From positions 1 to 13,489 of the forward strand of contig JAIVFH010000588.1 of the NCBI GenBank assembly GCA_025765595.1: DNA of 13,489 bases, given 5' to 3'. Of this stretch, positions 6,324 to 13,489 are shown one piece after another. Each line of letters starts with the position of its first letter. The stretch's first letter is position 1. This stretch comes from Obelidium mucronatum. Lineage: Eukaryota; Chytridiomycota; Chytridiomycetes; Chytridiales; Chytriomycetaceae. Under the pieces are notes generated by a model, which was given only the letters and a program-made list of their open reading frames with translations, was not told the DNA's origin and searched no databases. The translations under genes and the position numbers were made by a program.

Positions 6324-7527
6324 ATGGCTTCAGATACAATTGAAAGGCGTCGAGAACAGGTAAACGGAGTATTCGCCGCACTTGCCTGCTGTTATTAGAC
6401 TTTGCCGTTGCTTATCCAACAACTCTTGGCAACACAGAACCGCACACACTCTAAAGCTTATCAGCAACGAAAAGACACGCGAATAGTTGAGCTCGAACTT
6501 CAAGTTAAAGAGTTGGAGCTGATTTGGCAGGCAAAGGCAAAGGCCAAAGTGTGCCGACAATGCAAAACGTCCATTCTAAAGCCCTCGAATGAAGACGGCA
6601 CAACCACAGTAGTGGATCTTCGGGAAAAAATTCGAAAGTTGGAAATGGCAAATGAAGCTTTAAGGTTGAGACTGAGGGGTTCGCAGTCAGGAACGACGAT
6701 TGCCCCATGTATTCTGCCGGTTTCCACTCCCAAAGCCCCAACTGGTACATATTTGGCGGAACATGTCACCAATATGGACCATACTATGCCGCGTATGAAT
6801 CCAGAGCCAGTAAGAAGGGAACTGAAAGGCGTACCTTCTCTTGCAGACCATCACGATTTGATTGATGCTTTGTGCAATCTGTTTATTGTGGGTGATCATT
6901 AACGTGTTAGAATTTCTCGTTGATCTCATCTCTTTTTTTAGACTCCGTCGTTGCGATTGGACACTATAGCACAGGAGACGACGAGACGAAGGAAAATGCT
7001 CTTGGATTTATGTAGCAACGAAGACGACAAACTTGAGGTGGAACTCTTCATACCTTTTCTATCTGAAGATTATTATTCTGAACCCCAAAATCATTGAAAC
7101 TGTTTGTAAAGGTTGCAGTTGTTATGGATCGTTCACGTCGCCAAAACGCTTCATTCTTTAACCGTGTGAGGGATATTGCAGAACAATCAGCAGTCCGGAA
7201 CTACAGTTGTGTTCAAGAAGATAGGGAACTAGATCACGAGCGCTCTGTATTCCTGGCACATATTCGTGATCTACCCACCAAAGCACCTTCCCTTCAAAAT
7301 GCAGCGGGCGCTCAATTACTACAAAAATTAGAGAGTCTTTACAAAGTAGGTTTATTAATTGGCCAGAATCGCAGCCTAATTGCAAATTCTAGAATCATTT
7401 CATGGACAACACTGATTACACAACTTTGGCTATCGTGGAGATTAAATTCAAATTAGTAGATATGGCAGAAAGCGTTACCGAGCGGGAAGCAATTCTACAC
7501 CTGTTTCTTTTGTTGGGCACATTCTGA
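6324..7527 (+). CDS. Gene F: divergent bZIP paralog with altered basic region and duplicated C-terminal domain
   Basis: Five exons: 6324-6359, 6438-6887, 6942-7037, 7112-7345 and 7393-7527. They join to 951 nt (316 aa); all introns are phase 0. A small first exon (MASDTIERRREQ) splices by acceptor caacacag directly to NRTHSKAYQQRK, rebuilding a bZIP basic region split by an intron the others lack. The core NRTHSKAYQ replaces the usual Gln by Ser, Phe by Tyr and, most notably, the near-invariant Arg by Gln21. Zipper IVELELQVKELEL follows, then Cys51-x2-Cys54 and a second heptad segment (KLEMANEALRLRL). No acidic W-D-D-L motif is visible and no intron separates the body from repeat 1 (RRELKGVPSL...LIDALC). 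Repeat 2 includes PSLQNAAGAQLLQKLESLY; its last two exons are fused. The stop is 4 bp from an ATG of gene G. Confidence 0.85.
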
Positions 7528-7536
7528 AGGAATGGA

Positions 7537-7542
7537 AATAAA
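7537..7542 (+). terminator. Possible AATAAA signal of gene F lying at the start of gene G
   Basis: AATAAA lies 9 bp after the F stop, between the two candidate start codons of G (7532 and 7544). If used for F, its transcript would end within the 5' end of G. It also favours the later ATG for G. Confidence 0.4.
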
Positions 7543-7543
7543 G

Positions 7544-10500
7544 ATGGAGGAAATCGATGCCGCCCACGCTCACATTGTAGACATATTCAGCCAAGCATCT
7601 CTCGACACGGCATCGCATTCGCGTTTGGCCAAAGAGCTACTCCTGATGGGGCCATCGGCAGCGGGCAAAAAGAGCTCAAAGAAGCCAGTGGCCACTTTGG
7701 AACTGAAGCCATGGCTGTTGGGTATCTGGAAGTGCATTCTCTGTGTGCTTTCAACGAAACGCGTTGCAAGAGAAGCCGCGCAAAAATCACTCAGATTTAT
7801 CGAGTCTCTTGTGAAGAACAGCGAGTCATGCGGGGGAGGTCTGGTTTTGACGTGGTTTTGGGCCTGTCTAACTTTATTTGGCAACATCAAACCTTCAGAC
7901 TTGAACCAGCAGACTTTTGTTACTTTTCTGCTGACCAGACTAAGTCGTGGCTCGAATGCCAAGCAGGCGCATGTGCGGTTCCGTGTTTGCCAATTGCTGT
8001 TTTTGCTTCTGAATCACGTGTCCGAAATCGAGTTTCGTATGCTTTCCTTCACTTTTTGTAGTATTCTCCAGGACTGATTAAAATGCTAGTGACGATATGC
8101 ATCAGGTCCTAAAGACCGTGCTGATCCAACGCAGTCATGACAAGGACGCGCATGTTCGTGTCCAGGCCTCAATGGCTCTGACGCGTTTTCAGGGCCCTCC
8201 AGATGACGTGGACGAGCAAGTTGTTGACGTATTAATTGATTTGATGACTGGTGATCCATGCGCGTGAGTTTTTTTTAAATTGGTTTTTGTTGATGTTATT
8301 GTCACTGACACGTCCCTCCCCAACATCCAGAGATGTTCGTAAAACTCTGCTATGGAATACAGATCTCTCATCCCGATCGTTAATCCCACTTCTCCAACGT
8401 GCGACTGATGTGGATGTTGGAGTCCGTCGAATGGTTTATCAAAAGTTTGCAGCCAGTATCCCAGATATGTTGGATCTACCACGCGAAGTGAGACTTGCTC
8501 TTTTGACCGTTGGACTTAAAGACAGGTTCGTATGATATCAACTTTTCCCATTCAATGGTCACTGATTTTTAATTTTCCAGAGATGCGGGAGTTAGAAAAA
8601 AGTGTAAAGCCCTTCTTTGCGATGTGTGGTGGAAAGTTCGGAAGTGGAATGCCGTTGAAGTGAGTTTTTTTTTATTTGGCTCGAGAACCACTGACCTATT
8701 TTTGCACTATATAGTTTCTGAAAGAACTTGACGTCCGAACGGTTGCCGCCGAAGAGGCCCTTGCTACACTCATTTCTGCTAATTTAATTACAACTGACTT
8801 TGTTACTGGTATTTGATGATAATGCAGCAGCGCGATTCTTGGTATTGATCCCAAAAACCCAAAAACATAGATCAAATGTGGAACGAAGAGTTGACGCTAG
8901 AATTTGTCTTTTTCGCAAGCATTTATGCTCGCTCTCTCAATGAAAAGAAGGCGGAAGAAAAATTGCAGGACTTTCTGCCTTCTCTCACCTCAATGGCGAC
9001 ACTTCTGTCAAAGTTTGGGGCTTTGATTGTTAACCCACCGTCTGAGGACGAAAATGAAATTAAGGCAATCGAATTTGTGCTATGTAGGCTGCTTCAGATT
9101 ACAGAGTATCACGACTTTTCCGATGAGATGGGGAGACGCTCGGTTTCTGACTGCATTGGTAATAACACAACTTCCACTCAACTTGAAATTGAATGTTGCT
9201 ATAATCTCAGCCAAGCTACTCGTTTGTGAAGATCTTCCAACCGAGAATTTGCAGTTTATTATTCGAATCCTTCAAAAAATGTCCATGACAGAAGCAGATG
9301 TTCTTTTGTGAGTGTGATGGCTAGATTATTCCCAGATCATTCTGATGCTTTTTACCTTATAAAGAACCGTAACTGATGCCGTCTCAGATATTTTGGAGGC
9401 ATCTGAAGATATGACCAACACTCAAGATATCGAGCCTGGAATGCATAAACTGCTGGTTCAAATGCAATGCTTAGAAATTATCCGTGCTTTACTGGAGCAA
9501 ATTCAAAAGCCGCCATGCAAAGATAGCTCTTTCCTTGTTTTACTCCACAGATTTATTATCCCAAGCGTCAGGAGCAATAACGCATTGTTGAGACAGACCG
9601 GTATCCACTGTCTTGGTCTCGCATGCTATATTGACAGGGTATATATCCATCACTTACTTGAAAATCCCAAAAGAAAACTCAGTTGCTGACATCTCCCATT
9701 TATTTATTCAGACCCTGTCTTTAGAGAATGCAAACTTATTTCTCCATGCCTTCCAAGCAGAAGAAAATGACGGCAAAAAGATTGTGCTTCAAATTCTGTT
9801 TGACTTGATCATGGTTCATGGAGTTACAGTCGTGGATTTGAATGCAGTTGTCGTTTTTATTCTGGCTTGTTTGCAAGATGAGGATCCTGGGTTGCTGACT
9901 TTGGCAGCAGAGGGAGCTACGAAACTGATGATGATGAAGTTCATTGGGAATGAACAGGTAGACGCGATTTCGTTCTATTGCTTTTGGCTGGTTCTCACTG
10001 AAAGCGGGTTTCTCCCAATTTAGATTCTGGAAGCCTTGCTTGTATTGTACTTCCACCCATCGACAGTTAATCAGCGCCGCCTGCGCCAATGCCTTACGTG
10101 TTTCTTTCCCATGTATGCTCTCTCTTCCGCTGAGAATCAAGCGCTTTTGGCTTCCAGTGTTATCGCCGCTTTCACTAGCCTGACATTGGAGTTTGAGGAA
10201 TCTGGTGAAGGAATTGCGCCATCTGATGTAGCTGCCCAGCTTGGAGAATGGACAGATTATCGTCGGCTTGTATCGATGGAGCAGCAAGCTGCGAAGGGCA
10301 CCGATGAGCCAAGCTCGGTTCACGGGCTTGTGGCCATTTCGCTGTTGGAAGCAATGATGAAGGAGCCAGATATCCAAAAAGAAGGGAGCAAGATGCTCAA
10401 TATCTTATTTATTGACTCTACCGTCGGCGATGATCAAAAGAAGCGCATCCTGAAGCTTTGTGGAGATGTTCAACCGGTAAGTCCATCTGTTATGAACTGG

Positions 10501-10708
10501 GTTTGCGTATTCAATATGCGGGTGTAGATGCTTGTTGTGGATCCTTCTGCTTTAAAGAGTTTAAAGAGGTGAAGAGAGTGTTTTTCGTTTCTTGATTCGA
10601 ATACCACTCACACTTGGATTTTTTGCCACCAGATTCATGCTCAAAATTCAAGATCCGAAAAAGAAACAGAATAATGAAGAGGAGGAGGATTCAGAGGAAT
10701 CGGATTAA
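7544..10708 (+). CDS. Gene G: condensin complex HEAT-repeat subunit (CAP-G / Ycg1 / Cnd3 family)
   Basis: Twelve exons: 7544-8031, 8090-8263, 8331-8525, 8581-8659, 8715-8808, 8871-9158, 9211-9307, 9365-9638, 9712-9957, 10024-10476, 10528-10568 and 10633-10708. They join to 2505 nt (834 aa); an in-frame ATG at 7532 would add four residues. Kleisin-associated HEAT subunit of condensin, which binds DNA and the Brn1/CAP-H kleisin and compacts mitotic chromosomes (family knowledge). Evidence: N-terminal IFSQASLDTASHSRLAKEL, HEAT-like helices including HVRVQASMALTRFQ and DVRKTLLWN, then the CAP-G-like GLKDRDAGVRKKC followed by WW near residue 300. The C-terminal Cnd3-like part has LRQCLTCFFPMYALS. 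The tail is Lys- then Glu/Asp/Ser-rich (EEEEDSEESD). Length is slightly below the usual 900-1000 aa. Introns are 51-73 bp, several with CTGAY branch-like motifs. It is the only non-bZIP gene here. Confidence 0.9.
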
Positions 10709-10784
10709 ATGTTTCCATTTTGGTGTAATAAATTTGAAAACGAACCATGATGCTATTTTTTTTGTAATAATGCAAATAATTCAA
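10709..10784. other. Convergent spacer between genes G and H
   Basis: Only 76 bp separate the two stop codons. AATAAA at 10727-10732 on the plus strand fits gene G. No AATAAA was seen for H on the minus strand in this stretch. The 3' ends of the two transcripts probably overlap (inferred). Confidence 0.6.
10727..10732 (+). terminator. AATAAA polyadenylation signal for gene G
   Basis: AATAAA lies 18 bp after the stop codon of the condensin gene, in an AT-rich context. Confidence 0.6.
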
Positions 10785-12315
10785 TCATCGCTTGTTAATG
10801 ACTGTGTATGTTTCTTTTCCCAAATTATGAACCAATTCGACAGCCTGTTTATTTAAGTGTAATTTAATTTTAAGATGATTTTGACTCAAAATACCTTTTT
10901 TCTCGCGTCATCGCCATCAACCATATCAAAAAGGAGATGCTTCAGTCTTAAAATTTCTATAGTGTATGCATCAAGTTCCTTTGGAGAGCACCTCGCCATT
11001 TCCTGTTCGAATTTTCTTTAAAAAAAAATAAATAATGCAAAATCAAAAAAAAGATAACAATAGTTACCTTGCAACATGAGAACATTTTGCGCATCAAAAC
11101 TTCGGCCTCACTCGTGTCCAAACCAGGAATTGTTTTGATTTCAGAGAAATGGTCCATCGGTATCTTGTGTCTGGGAACAACACCGTCATCCGCCGAAGAT
11201 TCGATTTCGGCAGGATATAAATCGAGTCGATTAGGAAGTGCCCTTTCCAGAATCTCCTTCTTTTTTTCCAGGACGACAAAAAAAAGTTGGGTTTAGAATC
11301 TGCCGGAAAAAAAAAAAAAAAAAAAAAAACCAGCTTAAAAACCAGAAACTGCATTACCACTGCGTATTTATTTTCCCTTCGACTGTTTTCGAATGCATGT
11401 AGAACCTTTTGAAAACAGGTACGTTAATACGACACAAAAATAAAAAATAGAAATTTTCGACCAGCAATCGATCCTGCTCTGTTTCACAGACTTCAAGAAG
11501 TTGATATTTTATGCGCAATCCTTGGCGGATAATTTGAGTAGTTTCAGTTGGATTCAAGGGTTGATTCTTTTTTTGAGTGCTTGGGTTAAAAAAAATTGAA
11601 GAACAGCAGTGTACGTACCATCATCAGTTCGCACAGGTTCTCGATTAAAACAGACGAGTTTCTGAGCGAACTAATCGCGCTCAGCTCGGAACGAATAGAA
11701 ACGGAGTTTAATAAGATGGGTTTTTTGCTTGGCGTTTTCTCTATCGTTGACTTTGAGTCACTCTGATGACCGAGACTCCCGCCTGAATCCGACAAGTCGC
11801 CGTCAAAGTTAATCAAATCGTTCCATTCATCATCTTCTTCGCCGCCATCATCATCATCCTGGGGCGTGTTCCTGTATAGGTGTTGAGCGTCATGCGGAAG
11901 AGGCGGCGGCGGTAGATTCGCAAAAGTCTCTGCAGAACGAGCAAAATTGTCTTGTTGCTGCACCATGATGGACAAGGATGTGTTTTCAGCTTGAAGCTCC
12001 GCAAGTCTTTCATTCAACAGCAAGATTTGGCAATGGTTACACTCATTGCTTGGATCGGCTGTTTCGTCGCCCTCTTGGGCGATCAGAAGCTTCAGCTCGG
12101 ATAATTTCAATTCTAGCTCCTGGAGCAACAGTTGTGAGTGGACGAAGCCGATTGAGTCAGTACGCAAGGTTGCAAAAATCCCTCACTTTGATCTTTCCAT
12201 CTTTCCGAGCCCGATACGCTCGTTGAGCTAATCTGTTTTGTAATGTTCGCCTGGACTCGCTACTTTCGCGGCCTTCTTGGGGGGATGCTGGTGGTGGTCG
12301 TCGTTTGGGTCCCAT
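10785..12315 (-). CDS. Gene H: canonical Pap1/Yap-type bZIP protein with duplicated C-terminal helical domain
   Basis: Seven exons in transcript order: 12315-12187, 12119-11619, 11566-11462, 11405-11358, 11259-11068, 11002-10895 and 10844-10785. They join to 1143 nt (380 aa). MGPKRRPPPAS precedes the basic core NRLAQRAYR, the only member here keeping the Ala-Gln pair of the Pap1/Yap signature. An intron splits the bZIP just before zipper ELELKLSELKLL. Then come Cys70-x2-Cys73, a second heptad segment (RLAELQAENTSLSIM) and acidic EWNDLINFDGDLSDS (W142). Repeat 1 runs SELSAISSL...LIENLC, NQPLNPTETTQIIRQGLRIK, VLHAFENSR. Repeat 2 runs SEIKTIPGL...LMRKMFSCC, YTIEILRLKHLLFD, AVELVHNLGKE. The two align well with introns at matching points. 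Joints around exons 4-5 (98-bp intron with a 23-nt homopolymer) and 5-6 (acceptor gaacag) were set by homology to I; the 4-5 joint is the least certain. Confidence 0.83.
11307..11329 (-). repeat. 23-nt homopolymer (T on the sense strand) in an intron of gene H
   Basis: A run of 23 A on the plus strand reads as poly(T) in the sense of H, within the intron 11357-11260. Like the 58-T run of B, it is T-rich on the transcribed-sense strand. Its length may be unreliable. Confidence 0.85.
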
Positions 12316-12367
12316 CCTGTTTTCGACACAATTTTTCTTTCTTATTAGCTAATACGCTTTTCTACGT
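12316..12367 (-). promoter_or_regulatory. 52-bp spacer upstream of gene H with palindrome ATTAGCTAAT
   Basis: Only 52 bp lie between the stop of I and the start of H. They hold the 10-bp palindrome ATTAGCTAAT at 12344-12353, whose TTAGCTAA core resembles the 8-bp TTACGTAA bZIP sites, 29 bp before the H start. It may be the core of the H promoter, but binding is inferred from resemblance only. Confidence 0.35.
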
Positions 12368-13489
12368 TCATTTTTTTTGGAATTCCTCTTCACCAAACCA
12401 ATGAACAAGTTCGATAGCCTAACGAAATTTGCAAAAGAAAATCAAATCAGTTCAGTGAGTTGGGACAATGGGGTGGGGGGCATTAAAACACGCATCAAAC
12501 CTTGGTTTTGGAGTCCCCATCCTCATCACCATCATCAACAACAACAAGGTCCAAGAGCATGAATTTAAGCGTTAAAATTTCAACAGTGTATCCATCTCGG
12601 AGATCCGGAGAACAGTTCTCTTTCTCCTTGTAACACGCGCAAATTTGATTCATTAAATTCTCAGCCTCGTCAGATTCCAAGCCAGGGATTTTCTTCAACT
12701 CGTCCAAAAAAGCGTCTGAAATTTTCAATGAAGATGTTTGATGCTGCTCAGACAGTGATAAAGTCGGGCGACCACTTGGGCCTGCTTTTTCCAAAACGTC
12801 TTTCTGTGAATACTGTCAAAACAAAGTTACAATGAGGAGCACTAATCACATACAACGGCTTCATTATTTTCTTTCCGCGCCGTTTCAAGACGTGTAAAAT
12901 CTTTTTTTTGTAAGAGAGAATTTGTGTTTCAAAAGCGGAAAAAAGAACGTAACTCACTTTGATTTTATCATGTTCAGATGTACAGGCCTTAGAATATCAT
13001 ACTTTACGCGAAGTCCATGTCGAACGATTTCAACAGCTTCCTCGGCGCCCCCTTGGTTGACTCTTTCACAAAAAGAATAGGCACACGTCAATGAAAACAC
13101 ACGACAAAAATAAACATACAATCATAAGTCCGCAAAGGCGATCAATTAAGTCAGATGCCTCATTAAGTGAAGGAATCGCTTTCAGCTCGGTTTCGAGATA
13201 TTGGTCGTCATTGGCGGTGGCACAACAATATCCAAGTCAACTGACGAAGCATCAAAGTTCAGGTCTTCCCATAAATGTTCTCCATTGTCATCATTTTCGT
13301 CGTCATGACCACAGTTTCGATACTGGTGGAACTGAGGCTCGGCAGCAACAGGAAACTGAATCTCTTGGTAAGATGATTGTGGAAACAAATTTGGTTCCGC
13401 CGAAGCTGCCGCCGCTGCGAGAGCAAAGCATTCCTGTTGTTGTGCCATAATTGAAAGGGCTTCGTATTCCACTTGGAGCTCCATGAAAC
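12368..13489 (-). pseudogene. Gene I: 5'-truncated bZIP-family paralog with frameshift(s)
   Basis: The 5' end, including the bZIP, lies beyond the right edge. Segments in transcript order: 13489-about 13242 (second heptad region with EYEALSIMAQQQE, then acidic LWEDLNFD), about 13190-13120 (ELKAIPSLNEASDLIDRLC), about 13060-12958, 12900-12854 (LETARKENNEAV), 12812-12501 (from YSQKDVLEKA through repeat 2 with YTVEILTLKFMLLD) and 12418-12368 (AIELVHWFGEEEF). In the third segment the match switches frame: GLRVKYDIL aligns with GLRIKYQLL of H in one frame, but ACTSEHDKIK aligns with VCETEQDRLL one base out. The first-to-second join also changes frame unless a 56-bp intron with an odd gag acceptor is used, and two other joins need unusual donors. 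It is either a decaying gene or sequence error. The C-terminal repeat 2 is fully intact. Confidence 0.65.

Noticed and set aside
7393..7700. Fusion of bZIP gene F with condensin gene G
   Set aside because: F ends in a clear stop after its conserved terminal block, G begins in another frame, and the N-terminus of G matches the normal start of CAP-G-type proteins.
8809..8870. End of the condensin gene at the TGA near 8815
   Set aside because: A 62-bp GT-AG intron removes it and the frame continues with typical CAP-G helices to 10708.
12982..13001. A 20-nt gtaaag...ctaag segment in gene I that would restore the frame if removed as an intron
   Set aside because: It is too short for a spliceosomal intron here (shortest other about 41-50 bp), and its residues VKYDIL align with IKYQLL of H, so it is exon sequence next to a frameshift.
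13182..13484. ATG at 13484 (minus) as the true start of gene I
   Set aside because: The frame stays open to the window edge and the residues around it match the inner heptad segment of H, so this Met is internal and the bZIP exon lies beyond the window.
1..13489. tRNA, rRNA, CRISPR array or transposon
   Set aside because: No cloverleaf, rRNA-like core, spaced repeats, transposase or terminal repeats were seen by eye; the repetition present is explained by paralogous genes and homopolymers.

Overview
The window looks like nuclear DNA of a fungus, probably an early-diverging (chytrid-like) lineage. The reasons are many short GT-AG introns (about 41-129 bp, T-rich), AATAAA signals just after stop codons, basic regions of the fungal Pap1/Yap bZIP type, and an intron-rich condensin gene. 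The lineage is inferred; no rRNA or other marker is present.

Layout. Positions 1-7527 (+ strand) hold a head-to-tail array of six related bZIP-type genes: a 3' fragment (A, 1-507), B (567-2294), C (2576-4044), the short intronless D (4176-4733), E (4861-6287) and F (6324-7527). Then comes one unrelated gene, G (7544-10708, +), a HEAT-repeat condensin subunit of the CAP-G/Ycg1/Cnd3 family. After it the strand switches, and two more bZIP paralogs lie on the minus strand: H (12315 to 10785) and I (5' end beyond the window, ending at 12368). Spacers are very short: 59, 281, 131, 127, 36, 4 (or 16), 76 (convergent) and 52 bp.

Complete family members share one plan: MPNKRK-like N-terminus, Pap1/Yap-like basic region and zipper, a second heptad segment (L..L.aEN..L), an acidic W-[ED/ND]-D-L motif (absent from F, partial in C and D), and a helical C-terminal half. 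By hand alignment that half is an internal duplication of a roughly 70-80 residue unit. In both copies it is cut by introns at matching places, both phase 0. I do not recognise this unit as a named domain, and it is the strongest candidate here for something undescribed.

The paralogs differ at residues that normally read DNA. H keeps the NxxAQxxYR form; B, C and E have His for the central Ala; F replaces the key Gln and Arg; D has two prolines in the basic helix and no C-terminal half, so it looks like a zipper-only decoy. Gene I carries at least one frameshift. Together the array looks like a birth-and-death family of potentially cross-dimerising factors, with possible AP-1/YRE-type sites in some of the spacers. 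Function and dimerisation are inferred, not shown.
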